Assembly (NCBI GenBank): GCA_039090855.1
Contig: CM077011.1
Span: 20,833,001-20,897,000 of the forward strand
Reading direction: 5' to 3'
DNA: 64,000 nt
Origin: Macrothele yani
Taxonomy: Eukaryota; Arthropoda; Arachnida; Araneae; Macrothelidae
Part shown: piece after piece, positions 1 to 11,636 of the stretch
How positions within the stretch are numbered: position 1 is the stretch's first letter
Layout of the letters: every line of letters begins with the position of its first letter
Notes under the pieces: generated by a model
Seen by the model: only the letters and a program-made list of their open reading frames with translations
Told to the model about the DNA's origin: nothing
Databases searched by the model: none
Program-made: the position numbers and the translations under genes

Positions 1-735
1 AACCCTATTGGAAATAAGCGAAATGGGGTCAAAGGTCAGGGCATTAAAGCGCGATCCATTCCATTGCCTTTATGCGTCATAACATGCGTAAATATGGTTC
101 GATTTCGATGAAATTTTAGTATGTGGTACGGAACAACCTGGGCACGAACCCTATTGAAAATGGGCGAAATGGGGTCAAAGGTCAGGACATAAGAGCGAAA
201 TTCATTCCATTGTTCTTATGCGTCATAACTTGCGTAAAAATGGTTCGATTTTGATGAAATTTTAGTATGTAATAGGGAACTAACTGCAGTGATCCCTATT
301 GAAAATGGGTGAAATAGGGTCAGAGGTCAGGACATTGGAGCTGGATCAATTTCATTGCCTTTATGCGTCATAACATGCGTAAAAATGGTTCGATTTCGAT
401 GAAATTTTAGTATGTTGTAAAGCCACCTGGAGACGAACCCTATTGAAAATGAGCGGAATAGGGTCAAAGATCATTGCACAAAAGCAAGATTTATTACATA
501 GCCATTATTCTCATAACTTGCGTAAAACTGCTTCTATTGCGACAATCCTTTAGTATGCTATTAATCAGGTATACTGAACCAGTTCTGTTGAATATAATCG
601 AAATGGGGTCAAAGGTCAGGACACAAGAGCGAGATTTATTCCACAGCCATTACGCACATAACTTGAGTAATAATTTCTGCTATGTTGGAAAGCGTATCAT
701 AATCAATGCATTGCATGATTTTACTAATTTGTTCT
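1..735. repeat. 145-bp tandem satellite, five copies
   Basis: Five tandem monomers begin near 1, 147, 292, 436 and 581, so the period is 144-146 bp. Each starts with a variant of AACCCTATTGAAAATGGGCG and contains a near-invariant GGGTCAAAGGTCA block at 26-38, 172-184, 317-329, 461-473 and 606-618. Copies four and five are more diverged, so the array decays to the right. The left end is cut by the window edge, so total copy number is unknown. It lies in the intron or flank downstream of the teneurin exon at 5290-5582. Confidence 0.9.
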
Positions 736-1124
736 GAACTAGCTAGTCGTAACACCAAAAAAGTCAATCCCTGTACAGATTAGGGATAGGAGTAACAATT
801 GATGTATTTCCACCCTCTCGTACCAACGCACACACGGACACTCCACATCATTGCAGATACCGCTCTTCCCCCACTCCACACACACCCGCTCAGGGTCGAA
901 TCTTTTAGTTTTAACAAGTCCCAAATTGGTTTTACCATCTTATTATCTACAGATGGTAAAACACTAAGTACCTCTTCTTTTGTGATTACGCCTTGGGCAT
1001 GTAGTAAAGCCAGCAATGGAAGTAAGTAAAAGCCAGCAAAATTGTTAAACAGACCAGGAAATCGGGGAACACGACTTTTTTTTTTCGTCCTTTACCAATT
1101 CGATAAAAAAGAATGGATCGACTT
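736..1124. other. Unrecognised stretch with short minus-strand reading frames
   Basis: Two overlapping minus-strand frames (about 739-924 and 780-1016) give protein-like text, including a run with several cysteines and tryptophans near 780-880. Together they could be one reading frame broken by a one-base shift near 900-925. I do not recognise the product and see no splice sites, so this may be a transposon remnant or chance. Confidence 0.25.
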
Positions 1125-1262
1125 GTCCCGGCCCGTGTCTGCGGAAAAGCCCGGCCCAGCCTGGACAGTTGCTTTATTCTCTAAACTAAAAAAAGCCCGA
1201 AGCAGCCCGCGGGCCAACCCGGGCTCGGGCTTGCGGGTGAGCCTGGCCCGTGCAGACCTCTA
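1125..1262. repeat. GC-rich GCCCG-repeat, possible hAT transposon end
   Basis: A GC-rich island in AT-rich DNA with many GCCCG/CGGGC words. Its right end reads, on the minus strand, as AGAGGTCTGCACGGGCC, which resembles the terminal sequence of many hAT elements. No matching opposite end or 8-bp target duplication was found. Confidence 0.35.
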
Positions 1263-1555
1263 ACCCTAGGTACGCCTCTGAATATAAGAACCTTCGTACT
1301 TTGACAATTAATAACGCAATCAAAAACTTCGAGGACTAGATAACTGCAATGAAAAAGTTAAAGAAATTAATTCTTTATTTTTATTATATAATCTATGGTT
1401 TCCCACGTAATTTCAGTCATCGAATTAACTTCGCGAAATGCAAATGCAATAAAATTTAACATAAGTGATTCCTTTTTGTTTCTAACTTTGCTAAAAACTC
1501 AACTTTAGAAACACGCACGATGTGTATACTGGATATACAGAGATTTGGTAGTTTC

Positions 1556-1765
1556 AGGGGTTTAGCTAATAGGATGAGAAGGTTCGGGTGCTGCAAGCTG
1601 CGACGCCAGCGCCTTATTCAGTGCCGCCTGTTCAGGGAAGAGACAGAGCCAACATATCAACACTCCACTCTACATATGACTCATACGTGGCTCGAACTCG
1701 GCTTAAATCGGACGAATAGTCAGAAGCCAGTGCCTCTGAGAGTTCGGCCACCGGGATGGCAGATT
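1556..1765 (-). repeat. tRNA-derived SINE, diverged copy
   Basis: Read on the minus strand it begins with a tRNA-like head (GTGGCCGAACTCTCAGAGGC, then a box-B-like GAGTTCGAGCC) and continues into the family body word CTGTCTCTTCCCTG. It matches the well-preserved copy at 18492-18726 but lacks the A-tail and has many substitutions. Confidence 0.6.
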
Positions 1766-2206
1766 AGACATAAACTACAAGCCTTTTCCCGGATTTATTA
1801 AACCTCTTAACTGTGACTATCATTAATGGATACAAAACGATATTAATGGATACTATTTTGTTACATGGATATAGTTGATATTATACGGAATTATTTATTA
1901 TCAGCTAATATCATGAAATAGTAACTCGAATTATACAACGAAAAAGGCAGAAAAAAATTCGCGATCGGATAAAACCACTTAAAAATTATTCGGGGAAACA
2001 CAGATTCCTATACTGGCCAGTCTACTTAGACCAGAAAGGTATGAAACTCACATCTCACTCCACACCCAACCAACCCCTTCCCCGCATCACCAACATCACG
2101 CTCCAAAATTTATGAATAAATCAGTTGACAGTCACTTGTAACTTCAGTCAGTTACCCATGAAATAATGCGTTCTTAAGGTGGAGATAAAGGCATACGAGT
2201 GGCATA
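1766..2206. other. No feature recognised
   Basis: AT-rich sequence with short internal echoes such as ATTAATGGATAC repeated near 1822-1855. No coding, splice or transposon signal was seen. Confidence 0.5.
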
Positions 2207-2906
2207 ACAAAAGTTCTGCACAATGTCCATTTTTGAGAAAAGTGTGTAGTAAAGGAAAAAATTTACCTTATTGCCGTTCAATGTACTCCCCTCTGCTGCT
2301 AAAGGCAGCTTGCCAGCGGTAGGTCCCGGATGTCTCGTAGTACGCCATCTTTGTTCAGCTGTCGTATTACTCGGGTCAGCTCCAATGCCAGTTCGTCCAG
2401 CGATTCATAGCGGATGCCACGGAGTCGATTTTTTAACTTTGGGAAAATATCAAAGAGGGGTGGACTGAGATCAGGGCTGAATGGTGGGTGATATAAATAT
2501 TTCGAAACAAGTCCCCGTACCAACGCTGCGCCATAACGCGATGCGTTTTCATGCAGCAAGATCGCTCCCGCTTCCAACAAGCTCGGAAAGATTTTGACGA
2601 ATTTCCGGACTCAACTTTGTCCTCAGAGAGAAATTGTGCTTCGATCAAGAGTTCTTTCCCCACAAACTTCTTGCAAGGCAGTGTCGATCTGTGTCGGAGT
2701 TTTTCCCCGCAGAGTTTCTATTTTCACGTTCGAGCCCTTGTCCATTGCTGTGACTCGACCTGAGCAGCTACACGCTTCCATTTCCAAACATTCCCACGTC
2801 CACACAGCAAATGATAGCGCGTCGTTCTGACACCACTGCGTTGCTTATCGTTTTCCTGACTGCATCAGCCGCTTCCGGTTTAGATTAACGTGTGCAGAAC
2901 TTTTGT
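2207..2906 (-). mobile_element. Mariner-family transposon with internal deletion
   Basis: Terminal inverted repeats AACAAAAGTTCTGCACA (2207-2223) and its reverse complement (2890-2906) are flanked by TA on both sides (2205-2206 and 2907-2908), as expected for Tc1/mariner insertion. On the minus strand the first half encodes part of a mariner helix-turn-helix region (LRGKTPTQIDTALQEVCGER near 2640-2730). The second half encodes the end of the catalytic domain (SPDLSPPLFDIFPKLKNRLR near 2400-2480). At 700 bp it is about half of a full mariner, so the middle, including part of the catalytic centre, is gone and the frames are broken. It is a dead or non-autonomous copy. Confidence 0.85.
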
Positions 2907-2908
2907 TA

Positions 2909-3884
2909 TGATCCTCGCATCTAATGCAGCCTTCTGCTCATAGATGGCGCTGAATATCGCGCCGTTTTTGCGACCACTTCTTGCGGGGAGTTTAGCTTTG
3001 CGAGTGATTTTCGTGAATTCCTTGCCTTATCAGATGGTGGTTTCTGAATAAGCTCTTGTCCGTATCTTAGATTATCAGTATCTGATTTCTGACTTATATA
3101 AGTTTGTGCGGGTAACAAAAACAACAACAAACTGTAATGTAAGTGATTTAAATAATTACTGACATTCTAAACAGAAGTCCTCAGTTATCATTATTTAAAT
3201 AGAAACTTTTAATATTGAAGAAAACAGGGACGGAAGTTCCACGATATGAAACACTGCTCCAACATGAGGAAATATAATTTTAAAATATTTTCTGCAATTG
3301 TTTTCTAAATTTTATGAGCCACTCCCACTGACTACAGTTCAGGGTCTTTTTCGTCCGTGTGCCACTTTTCACGAGACAGGAAGCATTTCTTGTACGTGAA
3401 CTTATGTAACTCAATTTTCGCCATTGTAAGTATTGCGGCGCATTTTCACTTCACGTCCACCACCTCAAGGGTATGAACACGGATCCCCCCCCGCAAAGTT
3501 ACCCAATTAATAAACTGTTGCGTCGTGGAACACAATGCAGACATTTCCCTCGAAAGTGGAAAGAAGACGGATTTCAGCCTTGAAATAGGAGAGTCGTAGT
3601 TAGGACATCAGTCGAAATAGAAATACTTCTACACGAGGAAGAGAGAATGGAAAATGGAACTGCTTTTAGGCGGGAAATAATGGAGGAAAGGTCCGCACAC
3701 CCCACCTTCCCGCACGAAGCTAATTTAATAATACAGCAAACAACTCCTTGTCTTTCCAAAAAAACGTTTAAAAACTTCACACTTAAAAAAATATTAAAAT
3801 TGCAAATTATGTGTGCGAAGCGTACTGCAAAATTACTCTTTAAAATAATCGGACACGACAGGCACAACTGTCCCGTTTAGCTAT
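2909..3884. other. No feature recognised
   Basis: Intron-like or intergenic sequence. A poly-C run lies near 3486-3493. Short frames on both strands show no recognisable motif and no convincing splice pair. Confidence 0.5.
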
Positions 3885-4088
3885 TTTTTATTATTTTGTT
3901 TTTTGGTTTATCGACCACCGTGAGCAACTAGGTGGACTATCAGAAGTCGCCAGTCCCTAATTTAGGGTCACTGATCCCAGGAAAGAGACAGAGCCAGTGC
4001 GGTAAGACAAACGCAATACACATGCTTTGCCGGGATTAGAATCAGGACCCACCACGGACGAATGGTCGAGCGCCAGCGGTTAGATACT
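3885..4088 (-). repeat. tRNA-derived SINE, minus orientation
   Basis: A T-rich start (the A-tail in reverse) is followed by the family body: TCGACCACCGTGAGCAACTA, TAATTTAGGGTCACTG and GTAAGACAAACGCAATACA. A degraded tRNA-like head ends near 4088. No clear target duplication was seen. Confidence 0.8.
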
Positions 4089-4092
4089 AAGC

Positions 4093-4660
4093 TTAAAGTT
4101 TAGTTAACCCTTTAAGTGACCGATGTATCTGAACCAAAGGGTGCCGAAAGATATCTGCGCTCCCGAAACAGAAATGCTCACATAGCGGCCGGGTTTTACA
4201 AAAGCTACCGCAAAACAGTCCCACCCACATCTCAGCAGTACCGACCATAAACGTGTAACAGGTGATAAGCGCTTCCTTTTAGGCCTTTATTCCCTGCTCT
4301 GTGATGCAAGACATGATGCGGAAGAGGTACTCCCCTGACACGCACATCATGCCACTGGGCAGAAACAAGTGACTGCAACATCACTGTCCTGTTTTTTAGC
4401 CATCGTTGTAGCTCTTTAATCGTGCAATTGTTGTAGCTCTTTTAACAGGAAATAAGTGAGAAAGCATTAGTGCCATTCTTTTCCCTGAAGACAACTTTCA
4501 ATAAGAAAGTTAACGGGAAAGATATGTTCCCTAATGCATTGGTTCAATCGTTCCAGGCGCGGTTAGCCCACCTTCTTGGACAGCGGATATATTCTGTCGA
4601 GCAGATTTCAGTCCATTTTGCTAACCACGAGTTAATTCGTTCCAGCCAGTTATCGGGTTA
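4093..4660 (+). repeat. Dispersed repeat family, about 570 bp, copy 1
   Basis: Shares its full order of blocks with copies at 34368-34960 and 61990-62560, and in reverse at 21555-22640 and 46115-46910. Blocks include GCGGCCGGGTTTTACAAAAG (near 4186), TAAGCGCTTCCTTTTAGGCC (near 4265), CCCTGACACGCACATCATGC (near 4333) and the end block TTCGTTCCAGCCAGTTATCG (near 4636). No protein is encoded. Class unknown, perhaps a non-autonomous element. Confidence 0.75.
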
Positions 4661-5289
4661 GGTAAAAATTGAAACCTTAACGTAAAGACAAATTCTACAA
4701 TCCATGAAATTACCTTTATTTCCAAAGCTTTAAAATTTAACGGGGAGCCATTAATACGCCTATAAATATTTGCTTTTGTCTTTTTTTTATGCACTTTCCA
4801 GGGTGTCGTTTCCGTCGTTTAGGGAATCGAATTTCAGGCACACGAAAACATCTTTGAGATGGTGTTAGATCTAAAGCTATTTTAAGGATTCATTAGTTCA
4901 TTGTGTGACTTAAAATAAAGCAATGATTTAAACAACAGATAAAAAGCGATAAACAGGAAAGAATTGAGAAATAATACGTAGCTGCTGATGTGCCGATAAC
5001 AAGATGTCTTAAAATTAATTAATCCATGATGAGTAGTTAACGACTTCGTATGCCTTGAACTTTAATCCTGCATATTATGTAATTTCTTCGGTGGATGAGT
5101 TCGAGTGTCGCAATCATGTCTTCAGGCTTTCCTCATTCGTCATACGGGATTACGTAGTGATATATCTCACATTATTTCTCCATAAATCTTCTTCACGCAT
5201 TTCCCGCAGAAAAATAAAAAACAAACAAGAAATGACGGGAAAGAAGAATGAACATCCGGGAGATGGAACGATATACGAAACCCACTCAC
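4661..5289. other. Teneurin intron sequence, nothing recognised
   Basis: Starts at the splice donor of the exon at 5290-5582 (GTGAGTGGG on the minus strand, 5281-5289). The rest is AT-rich with no further exon or repeat that I could identify. Confidence 0.5.
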
Positions 5290-5582
5290 CAAGGCAGCTC
5301 TCACGTATCTCCTCAACTCATCGCCGACAACTTCCATGATATCGTAGGACGTGATGGAGGGTGGTTCGTTTTTCCTGGCCAGTAGTGCAAGGCGAGATCC
5401 GTGAGGAATGGAGAAATTGAGGCGAACAAATGAGGCCTCCGGATGGCTAAACCACGTGTTCCAAGACTCCTGAGGCTGAAGTGTACGGAAATCTTCTGTT
5501 CCTGGTGGAAGCTCTTCGTATTCGTCGACATTCCTCGGTACCACGACGCACACGGGCTGCGGAGTAACAACATGGCCAACTT
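5290..5582 (-). CDS. Ten-m/Ten-a: Teneurin, internal exon: first conserved extracellular part
   Basis: This 293-bp exon has one open frame of 97 codons and starts with two bases of a split codon. On the minus strand it follows a strong acceptor (pyrimidine tract TTTCTTTCTCTTTTAG) and ends in front of a donor, GTGAGT. The protein contains ESWNTWF followed by SFVRLNFSIPHGSRLALLAR (exon residues 50-69) and NEPPSITSYDIMEV. This pattern is the membrane-proximal beta-rich segment that follows the transmembrane helix and precedes the EGF repeats in teneurins. Teneurins are type II membrane receptors used in synaptic partner matching and axon guidance; their extracellular part dimerises and binds partners such as latrophilin or other teneurins. 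The upstream exon at 22957-23067 ends with one base, which together with AA here gives a glutamate codon. Whether this is Ten-m or Ten-a cannot be decided from this piece. Confidence 0.82.
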
Positions 5583-6529
5583 CTAAAAGAGAAAGAAACA
5601 AAGAGGAGAAATATGAAGCGCAAAGAAAGAAATTCTACGGAAGGAGCACTTGTTAAATGTCACGTTTCGCTGAAAAGTTCTGTAAAACAGTACTCAACAG
5701 TATTGCTTTAGATCACTTTTAGAAATTCGACAAAAAAAAAAAATAATAATTTCATTGATACCTGGATATTTTAAAGGTAACACTGTTTTATCCAGGTGAT
5801 CTTTACGAAGATTTAAAAATTAAAACATGCGATTTTCGTGGCGTGTAAAATTGAGAATTTTCATGAATATGTGAAGCACCAGCAAGAAGTAAGATTTCGT
5901 AACTTTCACCCATCCAAAGAAAAGTCTAAAATTTTTCATCCATATTCCTTCGTTTTCTTAGATACCAGAACGTCCGGTGTAATGAATGCAGTTTTTTTTG
6001 TCATACGATCGGCTATTATTCGTAAAAAAGTTAAAATCTTAGGTAAAAATAAAAATTAAAAATTATAAAAAATTTATGCGCCGATGCCGCTAATACGTTA
6101 AAATTATACGCCGATGCCGCTAATACGACGCTTTAAAAAAAAGAAAAAACCGACACTTCGCTTTTTAAACACTCGACGTCGTAATTGTCAGGAATTGTCG
6201 TGTATATTTAGAAAATTCCCAAGAATGCGTTTAGAACAGGAAAACATAACGCAATACGAAGATGGAGATCGGTAAACAGTTGGAAAGTTTGTTTGTTTTT
6301 AATTTAATTTCAACCGTTTTAACAGAAAATAAGGTGCAACTAAGGCGATATTATTTGTTCTCGAGGACAATCACGTGCTGTAGAAATCTGAGCATCACAC
6401 ACGTTCTTCAGTGCCACAGGTCTTTGCGGAACTGCATATCACAACGGCACTGCGAAAAAACAACTCGATGTTTGCTCTTTACCCACTTGAAAATAACAGA
6501 AGAGCAATTGATATGACAGCTACACTTTT
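5583..6529. other. Intron sequence with a short duplicated motif
   Basis: Lies upstream of the acceptor of the exon at 5290-5582. A tandem duplication GCGCCGATGCCGCTAATACG / ACGCCGATGCCGCTAATACG lies near 6078-6127. Otherwise AT-rich, with A-runs and no recognised gene. Confidence 0.55.
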
Positions 6530-7480
6530 TATAACCACCATTGTCAAGCATTATCAATCCACTGCTGGATGAATGTTTTCCCAAGTTTCTTCCACAACTG
6601 TCTATCTTGAGCCTGTCTCCTCCATGACCCCCGTCATACTTCCGAATTTCATCTACGCAACTCCCATGTGGTCGTATTCTGGATATTTCTCTGTCCATTG
6701 GGATCCCGTCTAAAATTTCGGCTGTCCATCTTCTGGCAATATGTCCAGCCCATTTCAATTTCAGGGATTTTACTCTGATCAGAATGTCTTGTCGTTTTCC
6801 TTATCGACGAGTTCCTCTTCTTATCTTTCCTGGTTACACCAAGATGTTTGTTTCAGTTGTCAGCAGCCTTTGTATATATATTTTTAGTTAAGGTCCACGT
6901 CTCTGCTCCGTACGTAATCACTGGAAGGATGCATTGATTAAATACTTTTTTGAAGACATAATGGCAGATTGCTCTTGAAAATTGTATTGTTCCTTCCAAA
7001 AGCTCTCCGACCAAGTATTATACGGCGATTAATTTCCACATCGATGTGACCCTTGCTTGATATCTGTTTTCCAAAGTAAATGAAGTCATCGTTTACCACA
7101 TGCTTTCCCCCATCAATCGCAAAACCTACATTTCTTTAAAAAAGCACTGTACATCAGCTTTGTCTTCTGAAAGTTCATTTTTAATCCCACATATTCTTGT
7201 CAACAAGTTCCTGGATCATACTCTGCAGCTCTAAAGGGGTAGTTGGAAAAATGATTACGTCATCAGTTAAACGAAGGTGAGTTGAATAATCTCCATTAAT
7301 CTTTATCCCCTTGATTTCCCAGTTCAATGACAGAAAGAGACTTTGCAATGTGGCATTGAAGAGTTGGTATATATGGTTGCCCACTCTCTGTACTTTGATA
7401 ATTCTTGTGTCGTGGTGAACTCCATTACTGGAAAGTCCCTTCATGATATACGAAATGGACATATCCAGAAACTGAGATCG
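6530..7480 (-). mobile_element. RTE-type LINE fragment, 3' end
   Basis: On the minus strand this matches the 3' half of the LINE at 28207-31078. A reverse-transcriptase stretch (HLRLTDDVIIFPTTPLELQS, near 7224-7283, where DD is the catalytic pair) is followed by decayed sequence for the C-terminal region (WAGHIARRWTAEILD, near 6713-6757). Many stops and frameshifts show that it is dead. The matching upstream piece of such a LINE is at 9828-9912, about 2 kb further away than expected, and a Penelope-like element fills the gap. Confidence 0.75.
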
Positions 7481-7489
7481 GCCTAGATG

Positions 7490-9690
7490 ACATCCAGGAC
7501 AGTCCTTTTTGAACTTAAGCTCTAGGGCTCTAACGACTTCCCAATCTGAGGCCTTAAACTTGGGATTTAAATTGATCTTTCCTATCCTTAATCCAAACCC
7601 TTTGAAAATAGTCCCAGAAGCTGAGGGATTATTAAACACCTCTATCCTGGGATCCAGGAATTCACTAGACACAAAATTTGTAACATTTTACAAAAGAAGC
7701 AAACACCATTTGATTCTACCATAAAATACTCCAGGTCCGAACTGCTTGCTCTTGCTAATGATCACGAACTAGCAATCCTTAGTTCCAATAAAACTAATCA
7801 GGTTGTAATTCTTGATCACTCTGAATATGTTGCTTAAAATGCTTGCTACCATCCAAGATATTCCCTATTACATCATTAATACAGATCCAACAGCATATAC
7901 TATTACCAAAACTGTCAAAAGTACGTAATTCTGTCCTTTTACCTACTTGTATTTCTCGCAACATGCTACCACCCCCGGGATCTAGAGTTCCGGAGGCTTT
8001 TGGCAAAGTCAAAGCCCATAAACCCGGCAACCCAGTTCGGCTCCTAATTTCAGGTGATGCTAATCCAACTAGAAACCTAGAAAAATATTTAGCTGCCTTT
8101 TTGTAACCTCTTACAGCTAACTCAACTTACTCTGTTCGTAGTACGCCTGAAGCTATTTCAAAAATTAAGTCACTTCAATTCTCGAAAACTCCGTTTATTC
8201 TTGCTCCGTTAGATGTTGTGAATCTATTAACCAATGTACCTCGCTCCATTGTTTACACTCTTATTGAAATGATCTTGTACACTTAAAATTCTTATAATGC
8301 TGCTGAAATTGATACTACCCTACAAGTTTTGAAACTTGTTGGAGAATGGTGTTTTTTCGATTTCAACAGACTATTTTTAAACAGAATGAGGGGGCCTCAA
8401 TAGGTTCCCCTTTGTCCCCTGTTCTTGCAGAAATCTTGCTTCAAGATCTGGAAAATAATTACCTAAATTCTTCTTCCCTTCAACCATCGTTATATCTTAG
8501 ATACGTGGATGACGTCTTTCTTGTTTGGTCTCATCCTGTCCCTGAATTATTTAATTTGGCTTCGAATTTATCTCCCATCATCCCCGGTGTAAGGTTTACC
8601 GTTGAAATTGAGAAATCTGTGTCACTTCCTTATCTTGACTTTTTGCTTTCCCACACTTCTGACCACTCACATTTCGACTTTACGGTTTATCGAAAACCAA
8701 CCTCAACCCCGGTTATTCTGTCCTTTTACCTACGGTTATTCTGTCCTTTTACCCCTTCAATTCATTCACTCCAACTCCCTACAAACTTTCAGCACTTAGA
8801 TTCCTTGTACACAGAGCGTTTACTCACTCATCAACTTCTGATAGCCGAAATTTAGAAATAAGAAAAATTACCGAGATTGCTGATGTGCATGGATACCCCG
8901 CAGGTTGTGTTCAAAGACTTGTTCAACAATGTGAACGGAAAACTTCCACAACACTGACTAGAAATGTACCCACAATTAAGTATGTGGGGAGCATGGACTA
9001 CCAGAAATCTGTGGTCTCTTTATTAAAAAACACATATAAAAATACTCTATTGGGTTCGGGGTTAAAACCCAAAACCTATTTTCATTAATTAGACGTGATA
9101 GAGACGTAGTTCCAACTAGTTCCCGCTTTGGAGTGTATAACATCCCTCTAGTGGACAGGAATGGACAATCGGCAAATCTTTGCTATATGGGCTCGACCTA
9201 TCGAAGCCTAGGTACTCGCTGGGCTGAACACAGATATGCCAGCCGTAAGGAATCTGGTGCTTCGACATTGTCAAAAACTGTTATTGAAAAAGACTTAAGA
9301 CCTCATTGGGGCAATGTGAACTTACTATCGACTGCTTCTAATAAACGCTCAATGCTTTTTACCGAAAGTCTATATATTATAAAATTTGGACCAAAATGCT
9401 GTAATGAGGACGTGCCTGTATACATTCCCTCTAGCTGGAGAAACCTGATTTTGCAATACTCACGGGACGAAGAATCTGAGTGATTATAAGAAACAGTTAA
9501 CAATTCGTAGTGAATGGCAATGACTTATGCGTTCTTTTACATAATGTGCATTACTTGTGCTCCTATCTGTCGCTATTTAACCTTATGATGTTCAAATCTG
9601 ATTCTACTCAGCGGCCTGATGATGCGGCCATAGTGGTCGCGAAAGTGCTTGCCAGAGCTTTTATCTACCAAATTTTTAAATTGTAAATAA
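7490..9690 (+). mobile_element. Penelope-like retroelement, GIY-YIG type, decayed
   Basis: Plus-strand frames, broken by several stops and shifts, spell a Penelope-like protein. An N-terminal piece lies at about 7509-7720. The reverse-transcriptase core at 8346-8855 includes GSPLSPVLAEI and the catalytic LRYVDDVFLVW, then SLPYLDFLL and FDFTVYRKPT. A GIY-YIG endonuclease lies at 9133-9483, with VYNIPL, YMGSTYRSLGTRWAEHR and a later ESLYI, which supplies the usual late acidic residue. These elements copy RNA into DNA at a site nicked by the GIY-YIG nuclease. The 3' untranslated part carries a hammerhead-like core at 9616-9644. The 5' boundary is uncertain. It interrupts a LINE copy (6530-7480 and 9828-9912). 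Confidence 0.85.
9616..9644 (+). ncRNA. Hammerhead-ribozyme-like core of a Penelope element
   Basis: CTGATGA (9616-9622) is followed by a hairpin, GCGGCC (9624-9629) pairing with GGTCGC (9635-9640, one G-T pair), and then GAAA (9641-9644). This is the catalytic core and helix II of a hammerhead. Penelope-like elements are known to carry such ribozymes in their terminal regions. Helices I and III and the cleavage site were not resolved by eye, so activity is unproven. Confidence 0.55.
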
Positions 9691-9827
9691 AGACGTTTTT
9701 TCAAAGGAAATTTAAAGTGTAGTGTGTGCGTGTGTGGCTTTGGCTGCTCCAGAAAAGTTACCTTGCTTCGACAGCTTTCAGATATCCTTGTCTATAACTC
9801 AGGACGGAATACCTTTAATTCTTACAT

Positions 9828-9912
9828 CTACTTCTCCTCTTGCTTCTTTGTATAATGTCCACGGTAATTCCATCTTCTCCTGGAGCTCTTTCCCACTTCA
9901 ACTTTTTATAAC
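9828..9912 (-). mobile_element. RTE-type LINE fragment, upstream piece
   Basis: TAATTCCATCTTCTCCTGGAGCTC and its surroundings match the segment near 29645-29690 of the LINE at 28207-31078, in the region just before the reverse transcriptase. With 6530-7480 it forms a broken copy split by the Penelope-like element. Confidence 0.6.
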
Positions 9913-9944
9913 AATACCACTTGTTTTCTTATTTTTGTAGACTC

Positions 9945-11636
9945 CTGCGTCATCCCGTGAATAGCGATTTTCCCGTACGAAATTACGATTCGGGATCAAC
10001 ATCACTGGGACAGATTATGCGACGATTTTTTGTTTTTTGATTTTCAAGGCCTGCGGATAATACGTTCTTCTAATTATACGAACAATGTAGCACACAGCTG
10101 TAGTAAGACTGAATTTCTTGTGGTTTCGAATTGGAGAGCTACCAAACAATTCAAACGCTGCATTTATATTTTATCATCCAAATAATATTTCACTGTATTG
10201 TTTGTTTTCCTACCATTCAAAGTAGCTTTTGTCTTCACACACACACAAAGATAGTCGTTACTTGTGCACAAGCATTTGATTAAAATAAATTCCGTTTTAG
10301 AGACTTTCTTACCATGCGGCTAAGATATTAAAGAAAGAGAAAACAGAGCTCATCAAATTTTGCGCGATATATGCTTCGGTGGATATTTTCTAATGTATAG
10401 CGTAAAGGAAAGAAAAAGACGGAGAAACGGAATCAAAAATTACAACTCATCAAAATTTCAACCGATCAGACTTTAGTTCATACTACCCTTTCGTCTTTAG
10501 CGCAAAGGATTATAAGCCCCATCCCTCAATCCCATTCCGGAAAAGAACAAAGCATTTAAGGCTCTATTCGTTGAATTATTTATTCTACTAGAAGCAGTTT
10601 TAAGGAGATTAAGTTCCCTTCCTGGCAAACTTTGAGCGTCAGAGGATAATCCTTACGTGTTCCTGGAGATAAATCATCAGGCACATTCTCGTAAATACTT
10701 CTGCTATTATTTATTTTAGGAATTATAGTAGACAAGGATTATACGTTTGTAACGAAAGTGAACAGGTTTGCCAGAAACTTAAGGAATCTGGAAGAAAAGC
10801 TGATTTGCTCTGAAATAAGTTTCTGCTTTTCAATATAAGAAAAAAGAAGCATTTTATTCCAATTTGAAACGCACAATTCTACCGGGATACAGAGAATTAA
10901 ATTTCAACTCCACGTCATCTTTTTCCAGTTTTTCTCAATTTGTTGTCAGTTTTTTGCTCGAAAGTGATAAACATTTACTTACAAGGGATGGATGTTAAAA
11001 ACTTCGTAAGGCCCAAGTATAAAAAAATACTTACCCAGGAGCAAGAAAATTTACGCTAAACGGATGAGCTAGGAGCTGTACCTCTAAACGTGAACTTCAT
11101 ACTCATTTACGCTGGAGTTAGGTGGGCATCCTGGATTGTAAGCAAAACAGGATAAATTGTCATTTTCTCTGCTGATCCGCGCGCATTTGCATCGCAAATC
11201 AGTGTTTTACCCTCGAGAGGGGGTTGATAGGGAGAAAGTGCTCGACTGCAGTGACTGAGACGAAATCAAAATACAAGTCTTTGTCAAAGAAATCAGTAGT
11301 GTTTTCTTCGGCGTGGGGAAAAAAACATAATATTTGTTCATTCGGGAGATTTAGGAGCGATAAATAAAACGATAAACGTCTTCTCATAAAATAAATTACC
11401 TATGGAAATCGCAGAATAGAGTTTGTTCCCATCTCTGATTACATTACGGAAGACCCTGAACAAGGCGATCCGTGTTTTCTTAAAGGAAATAAACACTTTG
11501 CCTGAAATCTTTGCTTAAATAAGGCCGTGATTTTACAGCCAAAACAAACGAGGAAATTGCAGCTTGTGTGAAATAACGAGTTTAGGGGCTCAAAAATGAT
11601 GACGAGATGCATGTAACGGATATACTACACAACCTG
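9945..11636. other. Intron sequence, nothing recognised
   Basis: AT-rich sequence without splice-bounded open frames, transposon ends or tandem repeats beyond a short CA run near 10238-10247. Confidence 0.5.

Noticed and set aside
739..1016. Cysteine- and tryptophan-containing minus-strand frames as a teneurin EGF exon
   Set aside because: The cysteine spacing does not fit EGF repeats and there are no suitable splice sites.
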